A DNA stretch of 64,000 nucleotides from Buchnera aphidicola (Protaphis terricola) (GTDB lineage: Bacteria > Pseudomonadota > Gammaproteobacteria > Enterobacterales > Enterobacteriaceae): assembly GCF_964059145.1 (NCBI RefSeq), contig NZ_OZ060405.1, positions 186,001 through 250,000 of the forward strand. The letters are read 5' to 3'. This document shows positions 8,417 through 18,513 of the stretch, piece after piece. The translations under genes and the position numbers were made by a program. Each line of letters begins with the position of its first letter. Positions within the stretch are counted from its first letter, which is position 1. A model generated the notes under the pieces. It had not been told where the DNA came from and did not search any database. It worked only from the letters and a program-made list of their open reading frames with translations.

Positions 8417-8455
8417 TTAGAGAGGAGGAGAATAATTATCCTCTCTAATTTTTTT
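8417..8455. terminator. terminator between ychF and thrC
   Basis: A 10-bp perfect stem, TTAGAGAGGA (8417-8426) with TCCTCTCTAA (8439-8448), a 12-nt loop, then seven T residues at 8449-8455 on the plus strand. Unusually G+C-rich for the region. It is a classic intrinsic terminator for ychF; for thrC on the minus strand the following U-tract is weaker (GTAAAAATT), so action there is less certain. Confidence 0.85.
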
Positions 8456-8456
8456 A

Positions 8457-9743
8457 TTAATTTAATAAAAATTTTTTAAGTATATTAAAATTTGGATCAA
8501 TATTATGAGATAATAATGGTAAATTAATTCGGTTATTAATCTCATCTGGTAATTTAATATTATTATTTAAAATTTCTTCAACAGTATCTTTAAATTTTGA
8601 TGGATGCGCAGTTCCTAGAAATAAACCATATTCATCTTGTTTTAATTGATCATTTAATAATCGATATGCAATTGCAGCATGTGGTTCAGATACATATCCT
8701 AGTTTAAAAAGTTCTTTAATTGTTTTTTTTGTAGTTATATCTGATACACTTCCAAATCTTAAATTTTTTAAATTCCAATTATTTCTATTAAATATTTCTT
8801 CAATTCTAGGCCAGTTATTTGGTTGACTAATATCCATAGCATTAGAGATAGTTGAGATAGTTTTTTTTGGTTCCCATTTTTTAGTTTTTAAAAATCTTGG
8901 GACAGTATCATTAGAGTTTGTACATGCTATGAAAGATTTAATTGGAAGACCTAAAGATTTAGCTAATAATCCAGCAGTTAAATTTCCAAAATTCCCGCAT
9001 GGAACAGAAATAACTAAATTCTTTCTTTGATCTTTTGAAATTAATGAAAAAGCTTCAAAATAGTAACATATTTGTGCTAATAAACGACTAATATTAATAG
9101 AATTTGCTGAATTTAAGCCAATAAATTTTTTTAATTTTTTATCGTTGAAAGCTGTTTTAACTAAATTTTGGCAATCATCAAAACTACCATTAATTGATAT
9201 AGTTGTAATATTTTCTCCTAAAGTACAAAATAGTTGTTCTTGTAATAAGCTAATTTTTCCTTTAGGGTATAGAATAATTACTCGAATATTTTTCATTTTA
9301 TAAAATGCATGTGCAACTGCTGCACCAGTATCTCCTGATGTTGCAGTTAAAATAGTACAAGATTCATTTTTTTTATTTAAAGAAAATATCATTTGAGCCA
9401 TAAAACGAGCACCAAAATCTTTAAATGCTAATGTTGGACCATGAAATAACTCAAAGCAACTTATATTTTTTTTTATTTTAACTTTTAATGGTTTTTGAAA
9501 TGAAAATGCTTTTTTTACATGCTCATATAGTATTTTTTTAGATATTTCACCATTAATAAATTTATCAAGTATTTCAGTACTTCTTGTAATAAAATCCATT
9601 TCTAATATTTTTGATAATTCAAAAGGTGTTATAACTGGTATTTTTACTGGAAAAAATAAACCTTGTTGCTCTCCTAAACCAAGTTTTATAGCAGTTTCAA
9701 AGTTCACTTGTTCACAATGATTTTTTAAATTATAAAGTTTCAT
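8457..9743 (-). CDS. thrC: threonine synthase
   Basis: The last step of threonine synthesis: PLP-dependent conversion of O-phosphohomoserine to threonine. Its 428 residues equal the E. coli length. PLP Lys108 is in FHGPTLAFKDFG, the phosphate-binding loop is around TATSGDTGAAVAHA, and VSVPCGNFGNLTAGL is also typical. Its ATG starts 3 bp after the thrB stop, so translation is probably coupled. Third gene of the leftward thrABC operon; threonine is an essential amino acid for the aphid host. Confidence 0.97.
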   Translation of the reverse strand: MKLYNLKNHCEQVNFETAIKLGLGEQQGLFFPVKIPVITPFELSKILEMDFITRSTEILDKFINGEISKKILYEHVKKAFSFQKPLKVKIKKNISCFELFHGPTLAFKDFGARFMAQMIFSLNKKNESCTILTATSGDTGAAVAHAFYKMKNIRVIILYPKGKISLLQEQLFCTLGENITTISINGSFDDCQNLVKTAFNDKKLKKFIGLNSANSINISRLLAQICYYFEAFSLISKDQRKNLVISVPCGNFGNLTAGLLAKSLGLPIKSFIACTNSNDTVPRFLKTKKWEPKKTISTISNAMDISQPNNWPRIEEIFNRNNWNLKNLRFGSVSDITTKKTIKELFKLGYVSEPHAAIAYRLLNDQLKQDEYGLFLGTAHPSKFKDTVEEILNNNIKLPDEINNRINLPLLSHNIDPNFNILKKFLLN

Positions 9744-9746
9744 TTT

Positions 9747-10676
9747 TTATCCTATTTTTCTAGCACCTTTCGTATCTATATAACAAATATGAACAAATCC
9801 TGTGTCGTTTTGTAGATAGTTTTTTGTTAACCATAAAGATATTTTTTGAGCAATTTTAATATTTTCTGAAATAGCAAAGATAGTAGGCCCTGATCCAGAT
9901 ATTCCGCAACTTATTGCTCCTAATTTTTTAATTTTTTCTTTATTTTTTAAAAAATTAGGTAATAATTTACTTCGATATGGTTCTGCTATAAATTCTTGCA
10001 TATATTTTGCTGCTAAATTAGATTGATTAGTATATGATGCATGAATAAAACTTGCTAAATAACGGCTATTTTTAATACAAATATCTCTTGTGTAATTATT
10101 AGGTAAAATTTTTCTTGCTTCTGCAGTAGATAATTTTATTCCCGGCCATGCTATTATCCAAAACCAATTTTTAAAATGTGGAATTTTTTGGCTAATGATA
10201 TTATAATCTTCCAAGATTAATTGAATCCCTCCAAGATATGATGGAGCTACATTATCATAATGAATTCCTCCTGATATTTCTCCTTCTACTTCACCCATAA
10301 GTAATAGCAGTTCTTTTGAATTTAATGGAGTATTAAATATTTCATTAATTGCAACTAGAGTTGCAACTATAGAACAAGCACTAGATCCTAATCCTGAACC
10401 AATAGGTAAATTTTTTTCTAAAATTATAGAAACAGGAATATTTTTTTTTATTTTTTTACAAAATTTAGACCAACATTTCCAAACAATATTATGTTGATTA
10501 TTTATTGGTAATTGATTAGAAAAAATTCCTCTATTATTTAGTTGGAAATTTTGAGATAGTTTAATTGTAATAAGATCACCTAAGAAGTAACCATTTATAG
10601 GTTTTATGGCTGCACCTAGAATATCAAATCCAACTCCAATATTACCAATGGAAGCTGGTGCATAAATTTTAATCAT
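9747..10676 (-). CDS. thrB: homoserine kinase
   Basis: Phosphorylates homoserine with ATP in threonine synthesis; a GHMP kinase. The ATG at 10676 gives 309 residues (E. coli 310) and the N-terminus [20 protein letters not shown]; the upstream in-frame GTG at 10691 adds five residues with no family support. The ATP-binding motif is [12 protein letters not shown] and the C-terminal GHMP motif is [16 protein letters not shown]. It lies 21 bp after thrA and 3 bp before thrC, so the three genes form a single operon. Confidence 0.95.
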   Translation of the reverse strand: MIKIYAPASIGNIGVGFDILGAAIKPINGYFLGDLITIKLSQNFQLNNRGIFSNQLPINNQHNIVWKCWSKFCKKIKKNIPVSIILEKNLPIGSGLGSSACSIVATLVAINEIFNTPLNSKELLLLMGEVEGEISGGIHYDNVAPSYLGGIQLILEDYNIISQKIPHFKNWFWIIAWPGIKLSTAEARKILPNNYTRDICIKNSRYLASFIHASYTNQSNLAAKYMQEFIAEPYRSKLLPNFLKNKEKIKKLGAISCGISGSGPTIFAISENIKIAQKISLWLTKNYLQNDTGFVHICYIDTKGARKIG

Positions 10677-10697
10677 TGCCGTACTCCACACTGACGT

Positions 10698-13145
10698 TTA
10701 TAATATTATACGTAGTAGGTCTGAAAATACTCCAGAGGCAGTAACATTGTTACCAGCACCATATCCTCTTAATACAAGAGGAATTGGTTGATAATAATTT
10801 GTATAGAATGTCAGTGCATTTTCGCCATTTTTTACTTTATATAATGGATGTTTCTTATGAATTTGTTTGATTTTTACTGAACATTTTCCTTTTTTTTCTA
10901 TTGTTCCAACAAATCGTAATACGTTGCCTAAACTTTTTGCTTTTTTTACTATTTGATTAAATTTACAGTCTATTTTTTTTATTTTATTTAAAAGTTCTTT
11001 AGTATCTTGATATTTCTTAAAAAAGTCAGGTAATATTGGTTCAATTTGAATATCTTTTAATTCTATTGAATATCCGATTTCACGAGCTAGAATTAATAAT
11101 TTTCTTGCAACATCTATTCCTGATAAATCATCATATGGATTAGGCTCAGTAAATCCTAGTTGTTTAGCTTCTTCAATAGCTTTTGATAATAAAATACCTT
11201 CTTCTAATCTACCAAAAATAAAAGATAAAGAACCAGATAGAATACCTTGAAAACAAATTAGATTATCACCTGTATTAAATAGATTTTGTAATGTTTGTAT
11301 AACAGGTAATCCTGCTCCAACATTAGTTTCATATAAAAATTTTTTATTAGTTTTTAACATAGTTCGTCTAATATTATTATAATATTCTAATGAATTAGTA
11401 TTTGCTTTTTTATTGGATGTAACTACATTTAATCCTAGTGAAAGAAAATTAGTATATTGTTTTGATAAATTTTCGTCTGCGGTGCAATCAATTAAAACAG
11501 AATTTAAAAAATTGTTATTTTTTAATAATTGATTTAATATTTCAAGATTAAATTTATTTGTTGATTCTTGTAGGTTTTTTTCCCAATTTTTTAGATCAAT
11601 AAAGTTATCTGAAAATAATATTTTTTTGGAGTTAGCAATAGCATTAATTTTAATTTCTATATTTTTATTATGTAAAAATTTTTTTTGTTTTAATATTTGT
11701 TTTATTAAAGCTTTTCCTACTCCACCTGCTCCAATTAAAAAAACATTTATAATTTTTTTGTTATAAAATAATATATTATGAACATTTTGAAGATTTTTAA
11801 ATATGTTTTTTTTATCAATTACTATTGATATGGAATGTTTTGAAGAACCTTGCGCAATTGAAAATATATTAATATTAGGATGATTTAAAGCAGAAAAAAT
11901 TTTTGATATAATATTGTTTTTTTTATAAATATTCAAACCAATAACAGATAAAATAGATATATTATTATTAATATTCATATTATCTAATAATTTGTTTTCT
12001 AATTCTAATTTAAATTCTTGTTTGAATAAAGATAGAATTTTTTCTTGATCTTTTTTAAAAGTACAAAAACTAAAATTATTTTTTGAAGAAGATTGAGTTA
12101 TTAAGATAATATTAATGCTTTTTTCTGTAAGTATTTTATTTATTCGAATAAATATATTATTTGTTTTTTTTAATATAGAACCAGATATTGTATACATAGT
12201 AACATTATCTAAATTAGTTACACCTTTTAAAGATGTTTTATTTAAATTTTTTGTTTTACAAATTAATGTACCCTTAGATTTTATATTAGAAGTATTTTTA
12301 ATAACGCATGGGATATTAAAATTTTCAAGTGGTTCAATAGTTCTTGGGTGTAATACTTTAGCTCCAAAATAAGATAGTTCTCTTGCTTCTTCATATGATA
12401 TAGATTTTAATAAGGAAGTATTAAATATTTTCTTTGGATCCGAAGTAAATACTCCATCAACATCTGTCCATATTTCACATATTCTTGCTTTTAAACAAAC
12501 AGCTAATATTGCAGCAGAATAATCTGATCCATTACGCCCTAATACTACTACTTCATTTTTTTTGTTACCTGCAATAAAACCTGGCATTAAAATAATATCG
12601 TTATTATTTATATTTATTTTTTTTATATTTTTCTTAGATTCATTAATATTAACTATTGAATTCAAGTAACTTCCTATAGATACAAGGTTTTTTACAGGAT
12701 TAATAATAGTAACTTGATGATTTAGGGATTGTAATATATTTTTCATAATACAAATAGACAGTATTTCTCCTCGAGAAATTATTATAGCTTTAGTACTTTC
12801 AGGACATTTTTTTAATGATATAATATTATCTATAATTTTTTTTAATTCGTTAAACTCTTTTATAATTGTTTTTTTTGTTTTTTCATAGTTAAAATAAGAT
12901 ATTATTTTTTTTATATTTTTTATAATTTCAATAAATATATTTTTTGAAAGATTAGCATATTCTAATAGTTGTTTAGTATTAGTATTATTTTCAGAAATTT
13001 TTACTAGATAATTAGTTACTTTAGCAGGAGCTGAAAGAACTATTGCAATTTGTTCATTTATTTGATTTTTTTCTATAATATCAGCTACACATAAAAACTT
13101 TTTTGCGTTAGCTAGTGAGGTTCCACCAAATTTTAATAGTTTCAT
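10698..13145 (-). CDS. thrA: bifunctional aspartokinase I / homoserine dehydrogenase I
   Basis: Catalyses the first step (aspartate phosphorylation) and third step (aspartate semialdehyde reduction to homoserine) of the aspartate pathway, feeding threonine and, through aspartyl phosphate, lysine/DAP. Its 815 residues compare with 820 in E. coli. The N-terminal aspartokinase starts [13 protein letters not shown]; regulatory ACT domains lie at ~310-460; the Rossmann NADP site of the dehydrogenase is [14 protein letters not shown] (~467), followed by [15 protein letters not shown] [17 protein letters not shown] and [17 protein letters not shown] [11 protein letters not shown]. An AAGGATT ribosome-binding site precedes the ATG. 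I could not find a thrL-like leader peptide or attenuator upstream, so operon control by threonine attenuation appears lost. Confidence 0.96.
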   Translation of the reverse strand: MKLLKFGGTSLANAKKFLCVADIIEKNQINEQIAIVLSAPAKVTNYLVKISENNTNTKQLLEYANLSKNIFIEIIKNIKKIISYFNYEKTKKTIIKEFNELKKIIDNIISLKKCPESTKAIIISRGEILSICIMKNILQSLNHQVTIINPVKNLVSIGSYLNSIVNINESKKNIKKININNNDIILMPGFIAGNKKNEVVVLGRNGSDYSAAILAVCLKARICEIWTDVDGVFTSDPKKIFNTSLLKSISYEEARELSYFGAKVLHPRTIEPLENFNIPCVIKNTSNIKSKGTLICKTKNLNKTSLKGVTNLDNVTMYTISGSILKKTNNIFIRINKILTEKSINIILITQSSSKNNFSFCTFKKDQEKILSLFKQEFKLELENKLLDNMNINNNISILSVIGLNIYKKNNIISKIFSALNHPNINIFSIAQGSSKHSISIVIDKKNIFKNLQNVHNILFYNKKIINVFLIGAGGVGKALIKQILKQKKFLHNKNIEIKINAIANSKKILFSDNFIDLKNWEKNLQESTNKFNLEILNQLLKNNNFLNSVLIDCTADENLSKQYTNFLSLGLNVVTSNKKANTNSLEYYNNIRRTMLKTNKKFLYETNVGAGLPVIQTLQNLFNTGDNLICFQGILSGSLSFIFGRLEEGILLSKAIEEAKQLGFTEPNPYDDLSGIDVARKLLILAREIGYSIELKDIQIEPILPDFFKKYQDTKELLNKIKKIDCKFNQIVKKAKSLGNVLRFVGTIEKKGKCSVKIKQIHKKHPLYKVKNGENALTFYTNYYQPIPLVLRGYGAGNNVTASGVFSDLLRIIL

Positions 13146-13828
13146 ATTTTATGAATCCTTAAATTTATTTCATAAAAACTCGAATTAATTTATCATTAGT
13201 TTTTTTATTGAAAATATCTTGCTCCTAGAATATATGTATATTTTATTATTTAATGGAATAGTTATTTTTTAATAAGATTATGAATAGATATTTGTTTTAT
13301 ATCCTGAGAGGTAAAATCGTTAATAAGTAATAGTTACGTTAATAAGTAATAGTTAATATTTAAATGAATTTAATTAATGTATTAGATATTTTTAATAAGA
13401 ATTAAATTTTAAATTAAGAAAATATATTATCATTATTAAATTTATATTTTATTTTATTAATTTTATCATATATTTAGTTAATTATTTTTTAATCAAATTA
13501 AAAAAATAATATTTTATTAAAAAGTTTTTTATATTGATTAAAACATTTTAAACAATCATATTATTTATCCGCATGAATTCCTTAATAAGATTATATAAAA
13601 TATATTTTTATATAAAAATCATTTTTTAAATAATGTAAGAAATAAACATTTTTTAAGTATAATAAATTTTTTATATCATAATGATTATTACTATTGCAAT
13701 AGTTTAAAAATAAATATTTTAATTTTTAAATTTTTTAAAAAATATTATTTATAATATTTTTAATAAAAATCAATAAAATATTTTTTTAGTATAATTAAAC
13801 TATATAAATTATAAAATTAGTTGATATT
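13146..13828. other. 683-bp spacer between divergent thrA and hpt
   Basis: A very AT-rich stretch with no ORF of family-like character on either strand. It must hold the promoters of the thr operon (leftward) and hpt (rightward), but none is clear enough to place. The only distinct structures are a 19-bp tandem duplication (13318-13355) and the thrA ribosome-binding site at its left end. Likely decayed DNA plus promoters. Confidence 0.7.
13318..13355. repeat. 19-bp tandem duplication upstream of thrA
   Basis: CGTTAATAAGTAATAGTTA is present twice without any gap (13318-13336 and 13337-13355), identical in both copies, about 175 bp before the thrA start. It could be a recent slippage duplication or a doubled regulator site; the identity of the copies suggests it is young. 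Confidence 0.85.
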
Positions 13829-14362
13829 ATGAAACATATTATTAAAGTTATTTTTTCTGAAAAAGAGTTAAATATTCGTGTACGTGAACTAGGTCAAGAA
13901 ATTACTAAAAAATATAAAAATAGTTCAAATAAAATGATATTAATTGCTTTATTACGTGGTTCATTTGTATTTATAGCAGATTTATGTCGAAGTATAAAAG
14001 TTGAGCATGAAGTTGATTTTATGACAACATCTAGTTATGGACGCGGTATTATATCCAGTGGTGATGTAAAAATTATTAAAGATTTAGATGAGGATATATA
14101 TAATAAAAATGTTTTAATTGTTGAAGATATTATTGATTCTGGAAAGACTTTAAGCAAAGTATTAGGTATTTTAAAATTAAGAAATCCGAAATCTTTATCA
14201 ATTTGTACACTTCTAGATAAGCCTGAATGTCGAGAAGTAAATATTAATGTTGATTTCATAGGTTTTTCAATACCTGATGATTTTATGGTTGGTTATGGAA
14301 TAGATTATGCTCAATGTTATCGTTATTTACCATATATTGGAAAAGTAGTATTTAAGAAATAA
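13829..14362 (+). CDS. hpt: hypoxanthine phosphoribosyltransferase
   Basis: Purine salvage: converts hypoxanthine (and guanine less well) plus PRPP to IMP or GMP in the cytoplasm. Its 177 residues compare with 178 in E. coli. The PRPP-binding loop [19 protein letters not shown] lies at ~90-108, the flexible catalytic loop SSYGRG at ~68-73, and the C-terminal [18 protein letters not shown] is typical. It converges on panC, with only 10 bp between their stop codons. Together with guaC at 22.4 kb it interconverts purines, perhaps using host-supplied bases, which is inference. Confidence 0.95.
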   Translation: MKHIIKVIFSEKELNIRVRELGQEITKKYKNSSNKMILIALLRGSFVFIADLCRSIKVEHEVDFMTTSSYGRGIISSGDVKIIKDLDEDIYNKNVLIVEDIIDSGKTLSKVLGILKLRNPKSLSICTLLDKPECREVNINVDFIGFSIPDDFMVGYGIDYAQCYRYLPYIGKVVFKK

Positions 14363-14372
14363 AAATTTTTTA

Positions 14373-15230
14373 TTAGTTAGGTAATATAAATTTTTTATTA
14401 TCAATTAAACGAGTTTTACCTAACCAAACAGATGCTAGAAGAATATTTATTTTATTTTTTATAGAGAAATTATCAAGTGTTTTTGCGTTATATACATTAA
14501 ATATATCGATTAAAAAACCATTTTTTATTAGGTTTTTTTTTGAATTAAGAATAATAGTGTTTATTTTTTTTCCTTTAGTATGAATAATATTATTAATAGT
14601 TGTATTTATAGTTTTATATAATAAAGGAGCTTTTTTAAGTTCTAAATTATTTAAATATTTATTTCTTGAACTAAAAGCTAATCCAGTTTTTAATCGAATA
14701 GTGGGTAAACTGATAATTTTGATAGGATAATTAAGTTCTTTAACTACAGTTTTTATAATTAACAACTGTTGATAATCTTTTTCACCAAAAAATGAAAAAT
14801 TAGGTTGTATTAAATTAAATAATTTCCCAATTATTGTAGTAACTCCTATAAAATGACCAGGTCTTGATTGGCCTTCAATAATTTTAGATAACTTAGGAAC
14901 TTGAATATATGTATGTTTTTTAAAACCATTAGGATAAATTTCAGATATTTTAGGAATAAAAACAATGTCTACGTTTTCTTTTTTTAAAATTTTTAAATCT
15001 TTTGATAAAGTTTTAGGATATTTTTTAAAATCTAATAAATTTTCAAATTGCATAGGATTAATAAATATACTTACTACTAAAATATCAATATATTTTTTAG
15101 ATAATAACATTAATTGAATATGGCCTTCGTGAAGATTTCCCATTGTAGGTATTAATCCTATTATTTTTTGTTTTTTTTTAAGTAGTTGAATTTCTTTATA
15201 TAAAATATTTATTTTTTTTATTATATTCAT
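14373..15230 (-). CDS. panC: pantothenate synthetase
   Basis: Joins pantoate and beta-alanine with ATP to give pantothenate. Its 285 residues compare with 283 in E. coli. The nucleotidylyltransferase signature PTMGNLHEGHIQLM (HxGH) lies at ~28-41, FINPMQF at ~56, the GxxRPGHFxGVxT loop is here GQSRPGHFIGVTTI, and FFGEKDYQQLLIIK follows. It is downstream of panB in the same direction, 20 bp apart, as in E. coli, but panD (aspartate decarboxylase, the source of beta-alanine) is not next to it; beta-alanine may come from elsewhere or the host. Confidence 0.95.
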   Translation of the reverse strand: MNIIKKINILYKEIQLLKKKQKIIGLIPTMGNLHEGHIQLMLLSKKYIDILVVSIFINPMQFENLLDFKKYPKTLSKDLKILKKENVDIVFIPKISEIYPNGFKKHTYIQVPKLSKIIEGQSRPGHFIGVTTIIGKLFNLIQPNFSFFGEKDYQQLLIIKTVVKELNYPIKIISLPTIRLKTGLAFSSRNKYLNNLELKKAPLLYKTINTTINNIIHTKGKKINTIILNSKKNLIKNGFLIDIFNVYNAKTLDNFSIKNKINILLASVWLGKTRLIDNKKFILPN

Positions 15231-15250
15231 AATTTTCTTATTTTATTTTT

Positions 15251-16042
15251 TTAAAAACTATATTTTTGATTAGGAAAAATACCTTTTTTTACTTCATCAA
15301 TATATGTTTGAATTGCATTTTGAATACTTCCACTTTGAGATAAAAAGTTTTTTACAAATTTTAATTTTTTTCCTTCAGTTATTCCTAATATATCTTGCAT
15401 AACTAGTATTTGACCATCGGTATATCTTCCTGCTCCTATTCCAATTACTGGAATAGACAATTTTTCAGTAATTATTTTAGCTAATACAGAAGGAATACAT
15501 TCAAGTACTAACATTTTAATTCCTGCATCTTCAAGTAATAATGCGTCTTCTATTATTTTTTTTGCACTTTTTTCTGTTTTTCCTTGTACTTTATATCCAT
15601 TTAAATAGTTTATATATTGTGGAGTTAATCCTATGTGCCCACATACTAATATAGATCTATTAGATAATTCTTTGATAATATTAATTAAATGTTTGCCACC
15701 TTCAATTTTAATCATATTAGCGCCAGACTGAATAATTTTAGCGGTATTTTTTAAAGCTTGATTAACTTGATAATATGACATAAATGGTAAATCAGATATT
15801 AAAAAAACATTTGGAGCTCCTTTTCTTACTGCTTTTGTGTGATATTCAATATTTTGAATAGTTACAGGTATTGTTGAATTATGTCCTTGTATAGTCATTC
15901 CAAGAGAATCTCCAACAAGGATAACTGGAATACCTTGGTTTGCGAATAATTTAGAAAAACTAAAATCATAAGCCGTAATAGCAGCAAATTTATTCTTTTT
16001 AGTTTTCCAATTTTGCAATGTATCAATATGTATAGCTGTCAT
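15251..16042 (-). CDS. panB: ketopantoate hydroxymethyltransferase
   Basis: Adds a hydroxymethyl group from methylene-THF to 2-ketoisovalerate, the first committed step to pantoate. Its 263 residues compare with 264 in E. coli. The Mg-binding/active-site region is seen in [14 protein letters not shown] (~41-54), IKIEGG (~112) and [19 protein letters not shown] (~199). The 2-ketoisovalerate substrate is a branched-chain intermediate made via the acetohydroxy acid synthase encoded at ilvIH (48-50 kb), tying CoA supply to that pathway. First gene of a panB-panC pair. Confidence 0.96.
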   Translation of the reverse strand: MTAIHIDTLQNWKTKKNKFAAITAYDFSFSKLFANQGIPVILVGDSLGMTIQGHNSTIPVTIQNIEYHTKAVRKGAPNVFLISDLPFMSYYQVNQALKNTAKIIQSGANMIKIEGGKHLINIIKELSNRSILVCGHIGLTPQYINYLNGYKVQGKTEKSAKKIIEDALLLEDAGIKMLVLECIPSVLAKIITEKLSIPVIGIGAGRYTDGQILVMQDILGITEGKKLKFVKNFLSQSGSIQNAIQTYIDEVKKGIFPNQKYSF

Positions 16043-16086
16043 ATCAAACCTAATTTTAATAAGTTAATTTTTTTAAAAATACGAGT

Positions 16087-16127
16087 AAAAAAGGATACTC
16101 GATATATAATATATTAATCGAATATCC
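16087..16127 (-). terminator. intrinsic terminator of dksA
   Basis: On the minus strand an 11-bp stem (16127-16117 with 16103-16093, with one U.G wobble) is immediately followed by six T residues (16092-16087). This is a textbook intrinsic terminator for the leftward dksA gene, and it separates dksA from panB. Confidence 0.75.
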
Positions 16128-16146
16128 TAATCTATATATTATATAA

Positions 16147-16602
16147 TTATCCAGCCATTTGTTTTTCTCTTATTTCTGCTAATGTTTTACAGTCAATACA
16201 TAAACTTGCAGTTGGTCTAGCTTCTAATCGACGTATTCCAATTTCAATTCCACAGGAATTGCAATATCCAAAATCATTATTATTTATCTTTTTTAGAGTT
16301 ATTTCGATTTTTTTTATTAGTTTTTGACTTCTATCTTGATTTCTTAATTCTAAACTAAATTCTTCTTCTTGTGCTGCTCTATCAATTGGATCTGGAAAAT
16401 TTGTCGATTTATCTTGTATATAAAGTAGAGTATGATCAATTTCAAATTTTAGTTGATTTTTCCATGTTTCAAGAATTTTTTTAAAATGTAATATTTGATT
16501 CTTGTTCATATATTGTTCATTTGTTTTTTTTTGATAAGGCTGCAAACCAGCTAAAGAAAGAACATTTAAAGAAGATTTTTTTTTTTGGTTTTTTTTTGTC
16601 AT
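16147..16602 (-). CDS. dksA: RNA polymerase-binding transcription factor DksA
   Basis: Binds the RNA polymerase secondary channel and potentiates ppGpp control of rRNA and amino-acid promoters. The ATG at 16602 gives 151 residues, exactly the E. coli length, with AGGA 9 nt upstream; the frame stays open 39 codons further upstream but that part matches nothing. Coiled coil ~33-110 with the tip [18 protein letters not shown], and a C4 zinc finger [17 protein letters not shown]...CIDC near the end. The C-terminus [19 protein letters not shown] is almost identical to E. coli. An A11 tract occurs near the 5' end in frame. Confidence 0.96.
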   Translation of the reverse strand: MTKKNQKKKSSLNVLSLAGLQPYQKKTNEQYMNKNQILHFKKILETWKNQLKFEIDHTLLYIQDKSTNFPDPIDRAAQEEEFSLELRNQDRSQKLIKKIEITLKKINNNDFGYCNSCGIEIGIRRLEARPTASLCIDCKTLAEIREKQMAG

Positions 16603-16809
16603 AGTTTTTCCTAGTAAGATATTTCTTATTATAATATTATGAAATGTTTTTATTTCTAAAATAAAGCATGTAGGAAATTTATTAATATTTTTATAAAAAT
16701 TAATTAAAATTAATATCAATAATTAATATTAACATAAACTTTTATTAAATATATTTTTATATAATTATAGATTTTTTTTTAATAGTTCTTTAAATTGGAG
16801 TATTTTTTT

Positions 16810-17616
16810 ATGATACAAAAGAAAATAAAAACATTTGCTTTAGGCGTTGAATATGATGGGAGCAATTATCATGGTTGGCAATCTCAAGAAAATTATCCTT
16901 CTATTCAAAAAGAAATAGAGCAATGTTTATCTAAAATTGCAAATCATAAAGTTTATGTTTTTTGTGCTGGTAGAACTGATGCTGGTGTTCATAGTATAGG
17001 GCAAGTTATTCATTTTAAAACAACTTCTATTAGAAGTAATTATAATTGGACAGTTGGTATTAATACATATTTATCTAAGAATATTTCAATTAAATGGATC
17101 AAAGAGGTACCAAATTTTTTTCATTCACGTTATAGCGCTGTTAGTCGAACTTATCGTTATATAATATATAATAATATTTTTCGTTCTAGTATTTTATATA
17201 ACTATACTAATCATGTATATAAAAAATTAAATATTTCTAAAATAAATTTTGAAGCTCAATATTTATTAGGAAATCATGATTTTTCTTCTTTTAGAGCATC
17301 AGGTTGTCAATCTAATACTCCATTCAGAAGTATAAAAAAAATAAATATTTATCGTATAAATAATTTTGTTATTTTTGATATTACAGCTAATTCTTTTTTA
17401 TATCGTATGGTTAGAAATATTATTGGTTCTTTAATTAAAATAAATTTTTTAAATAAAAAAGATATTATAAAAGAAATTTTAAAAAAAAAAAATAGATATT
17501 ATGCAGGTCCTACTGCTCCATCTAAAGGTTTGTATTTATTATCTGTAGAATATCCTAAATGTTTTAATTTACCTATTTTTAAAAATAACTTATCTAAATA
17601 TTATAATATTTTTTAA
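16810..17616 (+). CDS. truA: tRNA pseudouridine(38-40) synthase TruA
   Basis: Makes pseudouridine at positions 38-40 of the anticodon stem-loop of many tRNAs. The ATG at 16810 is chosen because GGAG (16797-16800) is the ribosome-binding site; the TTG at 16795 overlaps it. The product has 268 residues (E. coli 270). The catalytic Asp57 is in [12 protein letters not shown], with [15 protein letters not shown] at the N-terminus and YRYIIYN and [13 protein letters not shown] further on. A 12-A tract (17481-17492) lies in the coding region and remains in frame. Confidence 0.95.
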   Translation: MIQKKIKTFALGVEYDGSNYHGWQSQENYPSIQKEIEQCLSKIANHKVYVFCAGRTDAGVHSIGQVIHFKTTSIRSNYNWTVGINTYLSKNISIKWIKEVPNFFHSRYSAVSRTYRYIIYNNIFRSSILYNYTNHVYKKLNISKINFEAQYLLGNHDFSSFRASGCQSNTPFRSIKKINIYRINNFVIFDITANSFLYRMVRNIIGSLIKINFLNKKDIIKEILKKKNRYYAGPTAPSKGLYLLSVEYPKCFNLPIFKNNLSKYYNIF

Positions 17617-18513
17617 ATAGAATATATGTTGTTTTATAAAATTTTCAATAAAATATATTTTTCTAAAATTAGGATGTACTAAAATAAATAAAAAAATGAA
17701 ACTATCTAAAAGAAGTGTTTTATTCTTTAATTTTAATAATTTTTATAATTAAAATAATTTTTTTATTAATATAAAATATAATTTTTAATATATAGTTTAT
17801 TAATATTTAATAAATTTAATTTAAATATTATTAGTAATTAAGAATTAAATTTTTTATGAATATAATAGAATTTATATTTTTTGTATTTTAAAATTTTATA
17901 AAATTTTTTTATAGCATTTAAAATAGTACAAAATAGAAATTTTTTTATAATTAATAAAGTAATTTATTCTTTAATATAAAAAAATTATGTTAAGAAATCT
18001 ATTAATTATTTTAAAATTAATATATTTTATCAGTAAAAATAATAAAAATATTTTTATTATTAATAAATTAAAATAATTATCTTAAATTAAAACTTAAATA
18101 ATATCAGATACTAAAATAGTAATAAAAAAAATTTAATTTATTAATTATTATTAATTTATATCTATTTTTTTTAATAATATTAAAAATATCATAATAAAAT
18201 TAATAAGAAAAATTATACTGATCTACATAAATATAAAAATAATTAAATATAAATTAGTATATATTTATTCTAATTATATATAAATATATTTAGAATGATT
18301 ATTAAATATAAATATTTTATGAAGTTAAAAATTTTTTATATTTTATGTTAAGTTTTAGATAATTTATAAAAAATTAATAATATATTAATTATTAAAGTAT
18401 AAAAAATTTATAAGGGAAAATATAAAAATTTTTTGTATTAGAGTGGAAGTGTACTTTAATTTTTTATATAAAATGTTTTTAGTTGTAATAAAATATAAAT
18501 TGAGAATTATAAT
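17617..18513. other. 897-bp gene-free spacer before secA
   Basis: Extremely AT-rich, stop-dense in all frames. No ORF above ~20 codons with a ribosome-binding site was convincing. It probably contains the secA promoter. From memory, a related Buchnera genome carries mrcB (PBP1b) between truA and secA; if that is right, this would be a strongly eroded remnant, but I see no residual protein similarity. No secM leader precedes secA. Confidence 0.6.

Noticed and set aside
13146-13828. thr leader peptide and attenuator
   Set aside because: Searched for a Thr/Ile-codon-rich short ORF followed by a terminator on the minus strand; none seen.
16603-16719. 39-codon N-terminal extension of dksA
   Set aside because: No similarity to DksA, and the internal ATG at 16602 has a good ribosome-binding site and gives exactly the E. 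coli length.
17695-17751. 18-codon ATG frame in the truA-secA spacer
   Set aside because: Very short, no clear ribosome-binding site and no recognisable similarity.
17617-18513. Many AT-rich inverted repeats in the spacers
   Set aside because: Short A/T palindromes are expected by chance at this composition; only long perfect arms, G+C-bearing stems or stems with U-tracts in gene-end position were kept.
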